This document shows positions 1-9,992 of a stretch of DNA of 64,000 bases, piece by piece; position 1 is the first letter of the stretch, and every line of letters begins with the position of its first letter. The position numbers and the translations under genes are program-made. The notes under the pieces are model-generated. The model did no database searches and had not been told where the DNA came from. It saw only the letters and a list, made by a program, of their open reading frames with translations. Origin of the DNA: Dysgonomonas sp. 25 (GTDB lineage: Bacteria > Bacteroidota > Bacteroidia > Bacteroidales > Dysgonomonadaceae); the NCBI RefSeq assembly GCF_010501075.1, contig NZ_QVMN01000005.1, positions 195,714 through 259,713 of the forward strand, written 5' to 3'.

Positions 1-348
1 GATGTGTATCATATCCATTTTCCACGTTTCGCCGTTCTGCGCTTCGTAGATGGCGTGCCACTCGAGGCATTCCTCTTCGGTGTCGAGCAGGTTGCCGTAC
101 TGTATTTGCCTGATGCCGGGCTTCTGTGCCAGCCGGTTCATCGCCTCGAAGCTGTCGGCTACCCGCAGGGGAGACGAGTAGATGTGGAAGTCGAGGTCTT
201 TGTTTTTCATTATCAGTCCCATACTTGCCGAGCCGATAAGGTTGGGCTGTGCCCCTACCGATTGCCAGATGTTGATAATGTCCGTTTCGCGGATGATTTC
301 CTGTGCGCGTCGAGCGGCTTTGTCCGATAGTTCGAGCAGATTTTCCAT
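1..348 (-). CDS. Nucleotidyltransferase-like protein (3' part cut by window edge)
   Basis: This is the first 116 residues of a protein that runs out of the window at its C-terminal side. It begins MENLLELSD and contains GSASMGLIMKNKDLDFH near residues 38-54. A Gly-Ser followed by an Asp-x-Asp pair is the signature of the nucleotidyltransferase fold, where the acidic pair binds metal. The start is the ATG just downstream of a good TATCTTTGC promoter box at about 383-391 on this strand. The substrate cannot be told. The assignment rests on one motif, so a catalytically inactive relative is also possible. Confidence 0.55.
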   Translation of the reverse strand, partial: MENLLELSDKAARRAQEIIRETDIINIWQSVGAQPNLIGSASMGLIMKNKDLDFHIYSSPLRVADSFEAMNRLAQKPGIRQIQYGNLLDTEEECLEWHAIYEAQNGETWKMDMIHI

Positions 349-438
349 ACGTTATTCTTTTTAGATAGATAATTGGGGGGCGCAAAGATAGATAATTTTG
401 GAATATTTTTCTTTTCTTTATCGGCAAATAATGCAAAA

Positions 439-1047
439 ATGAAAAAAAGCTACTCAAAAGGTTGCCTGATTACGGGCATTGCCTGTATCGCCTTTTGCGC
501 TTTCGTGGTCTGGAAATGCTCTCAATCCTCCTTTTTCAAGACTTACGACAAGAAAGACCTGACCGAAAACTACGACACGCACGAAGCCGAAATGAAGCAA
601 CTGATAGCGTATTTCCGCGCCAAGACGCCTTCGTATATCCATGTCGATATCGAGATTAACGACATCAAAAATATAGACATCTTCCACGTCGTACTCAACG
701 AGCAGAATTATGGCGGCTGGGATATCGATGTCGATTCGCCCAAGGCCGACACTATTTTCAACCTGCTGAATTGGGACAAAAGCGAAATCAAAACCCTGAA
801 AAAGAAACTCGATGCCGTCAATTGCATTTCGATTGACAACCGTAATCCTGCTCGCATCGGCTTTCAGCGAAGCGTTATGAGCAAGTTTTTGTATGTGATT
901 TTCGACGAACCCATAACCGAAAACGATTCGTTGATGAAAATCTACGATACCAAATGCATCTATATCCACTATCGTGACAATGTTGTCCTCGAATATGGCA
1001 GCGGAGCTACCGGCTCGCTCTGTTTCCCCGAACGGTTTTTAGAATAA
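439..1047 (+). CDS. Hypothetical membrane-anchored protein
   Basis: A 202-residue protein starting MKKSYSKGC with a hydrophobic stretch at residues about 9-26, so it is probably anchored in the inner membrane or exported with an uncleaved signal. I preferred this ATG over an in-frame upstream start because it places the basic residues directly before the hydrophobic segment. The soluble part is rich in charged residues and resembles no family I know. It is divergent from the nucleotidyltransferase-like gene and is followed by about 380 bases without a convincing gene. Confidence 0.6.
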   Translation: MKKSYSKGCLITGIACIAFCAFVVWKCSQSSFFKTYDKKDLTENYDTHEAEMKQLIAYFRAKTPSYIHVDIEINDIKNIDIFHVVLNEQNYGGWDIDVDSPKADTIFNLLNWDKSEIKTLKKKLDAVNCISIDNRNPARIGFQRSVMSKFLYVIFDEPITENDSLMKIYDTKCIYIHYRDNVVLEYGSGATGSLCFPERFLE

Positions 1048-1430
1048 AGGCGATTGTGCCGCTTCGTCTTATTCTTCACCCGGGCTGACTAAAAGATAAT
1101 CAGTAAGAGTATGCCTGCATTTTTTTAACATTTTTCTTCAAAAAGAAAGAAAAGTAGCAAAAGAAAGAAAACTTTTATAGGATATTTTCTTTGTCTTTCC
1201 CCAAAGAAAGAAAAAAGAAAATATATAAAAGAAAAAAGAAAGAAAGTTTTCTGTCTTCAGAGACGCAGCCGAGAGGTATGGACGAGCGAGATATGAGACG
1301 GCGACTACCACATCAGCCGTCCGGCTTCATGCGGAGATGCTTTGCTTGGGTGCGCCGCATCCCGCCGAAGCCGCGAAAAACGATGTGCCGGAAGCTGGAA
1401 TGAAAAATAAAATGTTAAAATTCTGTATCG
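1048..1430. other. Intergenic A-rich tract and repeat-like sequence
   Basis: No convincing gene. Bases 1130-1250 are dominated by AAAGAAAG-type purine runs. Bases 1255-1400 are a GC-richer block that looks like the dispersed intergenic elements common in Bacteroidales. An open frame of about 70 codons crosses both parts, but its composition follows the repeat and not a protein. The portal gene starts directly after this block, and I see no TTTATCWATA element here, unlike most other phage units in the window. Confidence 0.5.
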
Positions 1431-2567
1431 ATGTCGGGCGCAGTTATCATTAAGTCAAAAAGCGCTATGAATCAGACGTCGACAAACAACATGCAATATT
1501 CGGTTATCCACCTGAGCGAAACAGTAAAATCGTATCCCACTTTCCGTCGTAATGTAAGGGGATGGATAAATTACGACACCGACAATTTATTGCCTCAACG
1601 TATTATCGAACTAAACAACGAATCGGCTGTAAACAAAGCCGTTATCGAAAACAAAGTGACCTACATCTGCGGAGCCGGCGTAGACGATGCCGCCTACTAC
1701 GGCCAACCGAATCCGCAGGATGACTGGGATGTGCTTATCGAGCGATTGGCGAAAGATTATGTGACCTTTGGCGGATTTTGCTTTCAGGTCATAGCCAATG
1801 AAGACGGGCGGAGTGTGAGCCTCTACCATACGGATTTCAGCAAGATTCGTGTAGGACAAACGAACGAATTCGGAGGATATTTGTCGTTTTTCCTGTCCAA
1901 CGACTGGCGAAAAACAACCGGGAAATATGCGCCGGTGGAGCTGAAAGCGTATGGCAGCGAGCAGCCGCAAAAAGGTGAAGCGTATCTTTTCTACCACAAG
2001 GATTATGAGCCGAGCCTCGACTATTATCCTGTGCCACAGTATTATTCGGCATTGAATTATATCGAAGCCGACGGCTTGTTGGGGCGTTTCTACCGCAACT
2101 CGATTAATAATGGTTTTGTGCCGTCGACCATTATCACTATGCCGAGCAACCCGACCAATGCGCAGAAGGAGCAGTTCCAGCACGACATAGAGCGGAGTTA
2201 TGCCGGGGCTAACGGGGCTAACAGCATCGTGGTGCTTTGGGGCGAAAGCCAAGAGGTGAAGCCTGTGGTGACATCGTACACGGCGAGCAACAATGCGGAT
2301 TTGTACAACAAAGTGGACGAGATTATTTTCCAGAAGATTATTTCGGCGCACCGCCTCACATCGCCTACTTTGGCGGGATTGTCGGGCTCGGGCAATCTGG
2401 CGGGCAATGCCAACGAGATTATCAATTCGTATGTCTTGTACAATCAGACGGTTATCCAAAAGCTTCGCCGCAAAATCCTCGACACGCTGAATCCGTTTGT
2501 GGTGGCCAATGGCTATATGACACCGCTCGTTATCCGCGACTTAGATATTGTGAGCGAGGTGAAGTAG
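1431..2567 (+). CDS. Phage portal protein
   Basis: A 378-residue protein resembling portal proteins of tailed phages of Bacteroidetes. The portal is the dodecameric ring at the unique capsid vertex through which DNA is packaged and to which the tail attaches. Supporting text includes the early NYDTDNLLPQRI region, the alternating alpha/beta core with FHTDFSKIRVGQ-type sequence (here YHTDFSKIRVG) and the late long-helix region with AHRLTSPTLAGLSGSGNLAGNANEI cut by Gly. The length is on the short side of the family but the frame is intact. A second ATG 12 codons in (MNQTSTNN) is an equally plausible start. It stands alone: the upstream neighbour is a repeat block, a strong terminator follows, and the next genes encode secreted fibre-like proteins. 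The terminase that would normally precede it lies 13 kb away on the other strand. Confidence 0.8.
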   Translation: MSGAVIIKSKSAMNQTSTNNMQYSVIHLSETVKSYPTFRRNVRGWINYDTDNLLPQRIIELNNESAVNKAVIENKVTYICGAGVDDAAYYGQPNPQDDWDVLIERLAKDYVTFGGFCFQVIANEDGRSVSLYHTDFSKIRVGQTNEFGGYLSFFLSNDWRKTTGKYAPVELKAYGSEQPQKGEAYLFYHKDYEPSLDYYPVPQYYSALNYIEADGLLGRFYRNSINNGFVPSTIITMPSNPTNAQKEQFQHDIERSYAGANGANSIVVLWGESQEVKPVVTSYTASNNADLYNKVDEIIFQKIISAHRLTSPTLAGLSGSGNLAGNANEIINSYVLYNQTVIQKLRRKILDTLNPFVVANGYMTPLVIRDLDIVSEVK

Positions 2568-2585
2568 CTACACTCCTTGCTTCGG

Positions 2586-2617
2586 CCTCTCCCTCGGAAT
2601 GGGAGAGGTTTTTTTTG
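2586..2617 (+). terminator. Rho-independent terminator after portal gene
   Basis: Perfect 8-bp stem CCTCTCCC/GGGAGAGG with a 7-base loop followed by a run of nine T residues, 18 bases past the portal stop codon. Confidence 0.85.
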
Positions 2618-2747
2618 GAAAATATGTTAAAGAATATATATTTTCTTAACAATTACTTCCCGACTTTGATATATCTTTGTTTATTGGGCAAAAGACCTGA
2701 ATAATCTAACTATATTATTTATTATTAATCTAAAACTAAATAAAAAA

Positions 2748-4377
<1,630 letters not shown>

Positions 4378-4387
4378 TAATTGAAAA

Positions 4388-5119
4388 ATGAAAAGACTTA
4401 TTTTAACTATTCTTTTAGCAATCAGCGCCATCTGTTTATTGCATGCACAAAACCAAACGGTGAATGGTAATTTGACGGTAACAACTTCAGCTACTCCTAC
4501 GGATGGAGGTATCACTATTGGAAAGGTTGGTTATGCGGGGATTTTAGATGTACCTAAAGGAGGCGTCTCTCTTCAATACAATATCGATTTTCAAGGTTAT
4601 AGGGATATTGTTCATAACCAGATTGCAGCTCGCATTTCAGCTTTAAGAACCAACAGATGTAGAGATGGTTTCTCTGCAGTTCAGAGTACAGCTTTACTTT
4701 TTTATACAAATGAATTAGGCGTGAATGCTGGTACGACCGATTTGTTTGAGCGCATGCGTATTGCTCCTAATGGCAATGTTGGTATTGGCATGACTAACCC
4801 GACTCACAAACTCGACGTCAACGGCACCATTCATGCCAAAGAAGTGAAAATCGACAATAACGGCTGGGCTGATTTTGTCTTCGAAACAGGCTATAAGTTG
4901 CCTACCCTTTCCGAAGTAGAAGCACATATCCAGGAGCATAAACGCTTACCCGAAATTCCATCCGAAGCGGAAGTGAAAGAAAAAGGTGTCGATGTAGGCG
5001 AGATGCAGGTCAAGCTATTGCAGAAAGTTGAGGAATTGACACTATATGTAATAGAATTAGAGAAGAAACTGCAAAAGCAGGATGCCACTATTCAGGAGTT
5101 ACAAAATCAAAATAAATGA
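4388..5119 (+). CDS. Secreted fibre-like protein 3 with conserved C-terminal domain
   Basis: A 243-residue paralogue with signal peptide ending LLHAQ. Both its signal region and early QTVNGNLTV sequence resemble copy 1 (QTVNGFLSV), whereas the middle differs. The C-terminal module again begins LDVNGTIHAKEVKID and ends in a heptad-like coiled coil. It starts 10 bases after the preceding stop and ends 3 bases before the T9SS protein, so all four genes are likely one transcript. Confidence 0.7.
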   Translation: MKRLILTILLAISAICLLHAQNQTVNGNLTVTTSATPTDGGITIGKVGYAGILDVPKGGVSLQYNIDFQGYRDIVHNQIAARISALRTNRCRDGFSAVQSTALLFYTNELGVNAGTTDLFERMRIAPNGNVGIGMTNPTHKLDVNGTIHAKEVKIDNNGWADFVFETGYKLPTLSEVEAHIQEHKRLPEIPSEAEVKEKGVDVGEMQVKLLQKVEELTLYVIELEKKLQKQDATIQELQNQNK

Positions 5120-5122
5120 ATT

Positions 5123-6946
5123 ATGACAAGAATGAAAAATATATTAATTATATTACTTTTTTTGCCAACAGTTGGCTTTCTGCATGCACAGAACAGAGAT
5201 ATAATATTAAATTCGCCTAATACAACAGGTGGAATAATAGAGGCATGTAATAGCATTACGTTACTACCTGATTTCTCTTTTAAATCAGAGGAAAATAGAT
5301 TCTTACAATTAAGAATTAACGAAGATGCATGTATACCTCAGCTACCTACTCAAGTCGACCTTCATTACAAGATGGCTGTAAGGTACTCCTATGGCAACAA
5401 CTGGTTAGTCGAAGATCATCCTTTAGGTTTTGTAGAATCCGATTACAAGGGTATCAGAATAGGTGAATATTACTGGATGGACAGGAATTTCTCGCACTTT
5501 GAGCCGCAACGCATGCGCTCCCCTGACAATGATCTTGTTACAGGACGAGAAAACTACACTTACGAGGACATCACCAATTGGGGAGTAACGCAAGAGAAAA
5601 TTAATACTTACTTAGACCACCTAACACTCGACAAGAACGACTTTCAGGTGAATCTCGATACCTTTAAGTATTATTACGGAGAATACTATACTCCTAATAC
5701 CTATAAATTCATGAATACATGGGCTGATATGTACGAAGACGGTCAGAAGAACCCGCTGGATCTCAGATCTTTTGAAGAAAGAAAGACCATTCCCGCAGAT
5801 AAGCGCAACTGGTGGGGCTTACCTGACCTGAAAGACTATCGCCAACTAATGGCTATGACGTCACCCATGGTTTCGCACCCCGAACTCTCGGCGGTTGATA
5901 TTCAACGCGAGTTAGGTGTACGCTACGGACAAACCCCTTTGGCAGGATGGGATAGACACAGGGTTTATTTCTTGCCCGGCTCTCCATGCTATAAGGAAAT
6001 TGCCGGAACAGATTATTGGTTCGATCGTGCTGGAAGAATAGAAGATATAAAGTATGACTTCCGTTTGATGCCAAGTGGACAACGCTTCAATGGTGATCAT
6101 TATTTTGATACTGACTTATGTGGTGTATCCAAAAGATTTCCAGCCAAGATAGGAGAAATACAACAACTATTCTATGTAGCTACAATGGCTGTCAAACCAA
6201 TTCCCGGGACCGGTGCTCCCCGCTTCTTCCGCATACATGATGCCCTCGATTCGCGCGGAGAAGAATTGTATCATTGGCTTACAGTACGCTGGTGTAGGGA
6301 ATTGACAGATGCAGAATTGGGATATAAGATATTCATCAAAATAGATGGAATCGATAAAAATTCAGATGAATGGCAATCGCTTGTTGCAGGAGATGAAATA
6401 CCACTGCTTATTGCTTTGAGGAATAACAGAATTGACAGGAATAAAATTGCTATCACCAAAATAGACGACCCTTTAGCTGCCACACCGGATGCTAATTATA
6501 CCGAATTGCCAAAGGGTTACCTGCGCGGTTTCTATGTGCAATACAATATAGAAAAAGATGCTATTCGCAAAGCAGATGCAGAAGTAGCCTACCTTGCGTG
6601 CAATGTGCAAGACGAAGTATTGGGTTACAGACCCCCTCATCAAGCAGGTGCAATTCCTACGGTATCCAGTCTGAGCAAGAGTTTGGCTTCAGATACCTTT
6701 GGCATGCTAGAAAGTCAGAACAATGTCTATATATCGCCTAATCCGGCAGATGACCAGATAACCGTTACTTCTGACGAGCCGATAAAGGAACTTAAGATTT
6801 ACAGTGTTTCTACGGGTGTATTATATGTTAGCCTGAAGAACCCCGCATCAGAGGTGATAGATATCAGAACATTACCTAAAGGAGCGTATGTAGTTGATAT
6901 TAAAACTGAAAAAGGGGATGTTCAGAAGAAACTCATGAAGAAATAA
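5123..6946 (+). CDS. Large secreted protein with type IX secretion C-terminal sorting domain
   Basis: A 607-residue protein with an N-terminal signal peptide (hydrophobic to FLHAQ, residue about 23) and a C-terminal type A sorting domain: NVYISPNPADDQITV near residue 530, then a region ending KLMKK. Such domains send proteins across the outer membrane by the type IX system and allow surface attachment. The central 500 residues are rich in Tyr, Trp and Asp and match no family I recognise. An in-frame ATG three codons later is an alternative start. It is the last gene of the fibre-like operon, so the four products may act together at the cell surface. Confidence 0.75.
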   Translation: MTRMKNILIILLFLPTVGFLHAQNRDIILNSPNTTGGIIEACNSITLLPDFSFKSEENRFLQLRINEDACIPQLPTQVDLHYKMAVRYSYGNNWLVEDHPLGFVESDYKGIRIGEYYWMDRNFSHFEPQRMRSPDNDLVTGRENYTYEDITNWGVTQEKINTYLDHLTLDKNDFQVNLDTFKYYYGEYYTPNTYKFMNTWADMYEDGQKNPLDLRSFEERKTIPADKRNWWGLPDLKDYRQLMAMTSPMVSHPELSAVDIQRELGVRYGQTPLAGWDRHRVYFLPGSPCYKEIAGTDYWFDRAGRIEDIKYDFRLMPSGQRFNGDHYFDTDLCGVSKRFPAKIGEIQQLFYVATMAVKPIPGTGAPRFFRIHDALDSRGEELYHWLTVRWCRELTDAELGYKIFIKIDGIDKNSDEWQSLVAGDEIPLLIALRNNRIDRNKIAITKIDDPLAATPDANYTELPKGYLRGFYVQYNIEKDAIRKADAEVAYLACNVQDEVLGYRPPHQAGAIPTVSSLSKSLASDTFGMLESQNNVYISPNPADDQITVTSDEPIKELKIYSVSTGVLYVSLKNPASEVIDIRTLPKGAYVVDIKTEKGDVQKKLMKK

Positions 6947-7002
6947 GGTAAATTACCCTTATTATAACAGAAATCATAGAATAGAGTACAAGTGATATTT
7001 TT

Positions 7003-7404
7003 TTACTTGTACTCTATTTTATACTTGATACTTTTCAGGTACGCCTCGCTGAGGGGGATGGTATCGCGGCGGAGAATCATATTTTCGCGGCGGACGACAT
7101 GCCATGTGTGCTTCTGTATCGTGTCTAAGCTCACAACCGTGGTGAAGAGCGTGTCGTAATGCTGGAAATCGGGATAGATGTACTCGGTGAACGACTGGAA
7201 CCGCCCGCTTTTGTAGAACGGGTAGATAACCCGCCCCAAGTATTCCTCGCCGGGTGGAAGTATCTGTTCGGCTGAATAGGTCTTATAGATGTAGATGCTT
7301 TGGTCGGATTTGTTTACATACGACAAGGTGTCGTCGTCCACATCGCATGCAACCAAGAATAATCCGGCAAAAACCGTTGCCAGCACCGAAAGTCTTTTCT
7401 TCAT
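7003..7404 (-). CDS. Small lipoprotein
   Basis: A 133-residue protein with a signal peptide and lipobox LVAC (Cys at about residue 20) followed by DVDDD. In Bacteroidota acidic residues just after the lipobox Cys mark export to the cell surface. The mature part is Tyr- and Ile-rich and unrecognised. It follows the TPR gene by 20 bases on the same strand, so the two probably form an operon. Confidence 0.65.
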   Translation of the reverse strand: MKKRLSVLATVFAGLFLVACDVDDDTLSYVNKSDQSIYIYKTYSAEQILPPGEEYLGRVIYPFYKSGRFQSFTEYIYPDFQHYDTLFTTVVSLDTIQKHTWHVVRRENMILRRDTIPLSEAYLKSIKYKIEYK

Positions 7405-7424
7405 ATCGTATTTGTATAAGCCCT

Positions 7425-8348
7425 CTACGACCGGTAGCGGGTAAGCAGGCCGTCGAAGCGTTTATCGTCGCGGATATTGGCAAAATCGGGCTCTACTTCG
7501 ATAAACTCGCGTGTGACGCTGGTCGTCGCAAGCATCTTTTCCAGCCAGTCGAATGCTTTATCCTTCTCCCCCGTGAGCGCATAGAGGCATGCAAGATTGT
7601 ATGCCGCCTTACGCGAATTGAGTTCGTATGTCTTTAAAAATCGTTTCTCTATCTCGTCTTTGTAAGTATCGATGTCGTTTTCGGCCTTTGCCAGCGCCAG
7701 CATATCCAGTGCCATATTGAAGCGCGCCTTGATGGAATCGGGGCGAAGTTCGATAGCCCGTTCGTATTTCCCGAAGCTTTCGAGCATAAGCGATTTGTCC
7801 TGTTTGAAGCGTGCGTAGCCCGATAAGGCTATCGCCCAGTTGTTGTATATCTCGGCTTCGTCGGGGTTGAGTTCGGCGGCTTTGGCGTACTTGTCGATGC
7901 AAAGCTCGTAATGCTTTTCGTCCTTTTTCAGGTCGGCGAGGGCGAGCAATGCATTGGCCCAACTGTAATAGATATCGGCGTCGTTGGGGCTGAATTTGGC
8001 TGCCTGACGGTATTTCTCCACGCTCTCGGCATACATCTGCGGGTCGTCGAATACTTCGCCCAAATCCGACAGCAAGTTTGCCCAGTTGTAGTAGGCCATC
8101 GCATAATCGGGCTTGACCTGTGTGGCTTTGCGGTACTTGTCTACGGCCTCGGCAAAGTAATGCTCGGTACCTGTCTGGTCGAGCAGGTCGGACAAGGCAA
8201 CTCCCCAGTCGTTGTAGGCTTGCGCAAAGTGCGGATCTAAGTCGGTCGCTTTGCGGAAACAATCGCAGGCGTCCTGGTATTCGTTATCGCGATAGTGTTC
8301 AGCTCCTCTTTTGAACCAATCTTCTGCCGAGTAATTGTTGGGTGTCAT
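7425..8348 (-). CDS. Tetratricopeptide-repeat protein
   Basis: A 307-residue soluble protein made of about seven consecutive TPR-like helical pairs, seen as recurring YNNWAIALS, YYNWANLLS and YYSWANALLA segments spaced about 34-45 residues. TPR arrays mediate protein-protein contacts; the partner is unknown. No signal peptide is visible, so it is likely cytoplasmic. The final region, with ALTGEKDKAFDWLEKML, is a typical TPR end. Confidence 0.8.
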   Translation of the reverse strand: MTPNNYSAEDWFKRGAEHYRDNEYQDACDCFRKATDLDPHFAQAYNDWGVALSDLLDQTGTEHYFAEAVDKYRKATQVKPDYAMAYYNWANLLSDLGEVFDDPQMYAESVEKYRQAAKFSPNDADIYYSWANALLALADLKKDEKHYELCIDKYAKAAELNPDEAEIYNNWAIALSGYARFKQDKSLMLESFGKYERAIELRPDSIKARFNMALDMLALAKAENDIDTYKDEIEKRFLKTYELNSRKAAYNLACLYALTGEKDKAFDWLEKMLATTSVTREFIEVEPDFANIRDDKRFDGLLTRYRS

Positions 8349-8514
8349 AATACTTCAGAATTAAGCCAATAAATCAGGTTTTAGTCTTATGTAAATATAG
8401 CTATATTTTTTTCTTTTTGCTACGAAAAAAACGCTTTTTTTATCATATATTATACAAATAAGAACGAAAAATGTTCAATTACTTGTCCTTTTTCGTGTGT
8501 TATGTTATGCGTCA

Positions 8515-8752
8515 GCTGGTTGCGGAGGGTGCTTGTGTGAGGAATCCCACCCCTTGAAAACAGTGGGGAGCGGGATGCCTCGGTTAAACTCAGGACAATG
8601 GTTTAAGAAAACCTTTCCATTTTAATAATTTGTCAATTACTCGTTTCATCTTTTAAGACAGCAAAACTTCCTGTACGTTTAATCCCTGCTCCTGCCTTTT
8701 TGTAATTTTAACATAATTTCACCCCTGCAAGCACACCCTGCTACCGCCTGAA
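8515..8752 (+). ncRNA. Candidate structured non-coding RNA (6S-like rod)
   Basis: No protein frame fits here, but the ends can pair: GCGG at 8522 with CCGC at 8744, AGGGT at 8526 with ACCCT at 8735, and GCTTG at 8531 with CAAGC at 8728. Inside, CCCAC/GTGGG closes a small hairpin (8546-8567) and GAGCGGGAT pairs with ATCCCTGCTC near 8682 apart from one bulge. A long rod with a closing stem and internal openings is what 6S RNA looks like, and a Bacteroidales 6S class is known, but I cannot match its consensus from memory. The strand is inferred only from the better pairing and composition. Confidence 0.4.
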
Positions 8753-8900
8753 AATCAATATTAGTTACTTCGTTGTAAGTGTCTTACAAGCAGGTAAGTT
8801 CTTGTTTTTACCGATGCGGATGATTAGCTTTGCTATCAATACGTAATAAACTTACTAATGGTAACTGATTGTCTTTTGTAAAAGCGGTCTTTTATTTTGT

Positions 8901-9168
8901 ACTGTCGCTCACTTGCGTTGCGTGAGTACTTCGTCTATCCGGCAATGTCGGAGTTGTTGAAAAAGGACGTGCATTAGTTCCGTAGTTGGGGCACCCGTCC
9001 GGTGCAGGCGGCGGTAGAATGAAATACCAGAATACGAAGTATTCCTTTATTTCATTCAGCCGGCAAACTGAATGGCGGGTCAACGAGGAACGAAGCACTA
9101 GCCTTTTGGTTCGTTTTGCGCAATGGCAAAATGAACGAAGCAAGGAATTGTTTTACAATTCCGCGCAG
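8901..9168 (-). repeat. Dispersed intergenic repeat, copy C (inverted, shorter)
   Basis: Reverse complement of the first part of the repeats found at 15964-16372 and 21078-21486. It shares the segments reading (opposite strand) CTGCGCG, CTTCGTTCATTTTGCCATTG, AACCAAAAGGCTAGTGCTTCG, the CCGCCTGCACCGGACGG core and GACATTGCCGGATAGACG. It lacks the distal half of the other two copies. No open frame through it looks like protein, and there are no transposase signs. Confidence 0.8.
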
Positions 9169-9247
9169 CAAAGAAAAGTGGTAGTGAAAATAATAAAACA
9201 TATCTGAATTGCAGATGTATAATAATAACTAAAAAAAGGATTGAGTT

Positions 9248-9775
9248 ATGTCGAAAAAAGTAGCCATTTTAGCCGTAAACCCTGTGAATGGGATGGGATT
9301 GTTCCAATACCTCGAAGCCTTCTTCGAAAATGGAATCGAATACAAAACCTTTGCCGTAGCCGATAGCAAAGAAATCAAAACCAATTCGGGTGTAACGCTC
9401 ATACTCGACGACGTGATTGCCCACCTGAAAGGCAAAGAAGACGAATACGATGCCGTGGTATTCGGTTGCGGCGATGCCGTTCCCGTCTTCCGCGACAATG
9501 CCGATAAGGCCTATAATCAGGATATGATGGCCGTGTTGAAAGCCTTTGGCGACAAGGGAAAGCTGCTTATCGGGCACTGTGCGGCAGCCATGTTCTTCGA
9601 CCAATTGGGCATTGCCGACGGAAAGCGTGTAGCCCAGCATCCACTTGCCAAGCCGGCTATACAAAAGGCTAAGGCGACCGATGAGAAGGTCGAAGTAGAC
9701 GGAAATATCTACACCGCGCAAGACGAAAATGCTATCTGGATGATGATGCCGGAAGTGTTGAAAGCGCTCAAGTAA
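9248..9775 (+). CDS. DJ-1/PfpI superfamily protein
   Basis: A 175-residue cytoplasmic protein with the class I glutamine amidotransferase-like fold of DJ-1/PfpI. The candidate nucleophile is Cys111 in LIGHCAAAMF, at the nucleophile-elbow position, preceded by FGCGDAVPVF (around residue 72) which would form part of the active-site loop. Family members act as chaperone-deglycase-like or stress proteins, or as proteases; which applies here cannot be told. Single gene, ended by a strong terminator. Confidence 0.75.
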   Translation: MSKKVAILAVNPVNGMGLFQYLEAFFENGIEYKTFAVADSKEIKTNSGVTLILDDVIAHLKGKEDEYDAVVFGCGDAVPVFRDNADKAYNQDMMAVLKAFGDKGKLLIGHCAAAMFFDQLGIADGKRVAQHPLAKPAIQKAKATDEKVEVDGNIYTAQDENAIWMMMPEVLKALK

Positions 9776-9786
9776 CGAAAGCAAAA

Positions 9787-9818
9787 AGAGAGGTTTTTTA
9801 CGACCTCTCTTTCTGTTT
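9787..9818 (+). terminator. Terminator after DJ-1/PfpI gene
   Basis: AGAGAGGT/ACCTCTCT 8-bp stem with an 8-base loop, followed by T-rich sequence; it begins 11 bases after the stop codon. Confidence 0.8.
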
Positions 9819-9854
9819 ATGTGCCTGCGGATTTTTATGTTCTGCCGAAAGTAA

Positions 9855-9985
9855 TATCGTCATCCCGAACGGCGGATAGCTTGTCATGCTGAGTGAAACG
9901 AAGCATCTCGCCACTGAATGAGAAAGAGATTCCTCATATCATTGAGTCGCCTATGCTCCTCAATTTCCAATTCGGAATGACAAAT
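9855..9985. repeat. Dispersed intergenic repeat fragment at 3' side of distal tail gene
   Basis: Contains GTCATCCCGAACGG and TTGTCATGCTGAGTG, a style of dispersed intergenic element frequent in Bacteroidota. A degenerate relative, CTTGTCATGTTGAGTG, occurs at about 53794 directly upstream of another phage region. No gene here. Confidence 0.5.
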
Positions 9986-9992
9986 TATAGCC

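Noticed and set aside
1191-1403. Open frame of 70 codons upstream of the portal gene
   Set aside because: Lys/Arg-rich first half mirrors an A/G-rich tract and second half a repeat block; no protein-like pattern.
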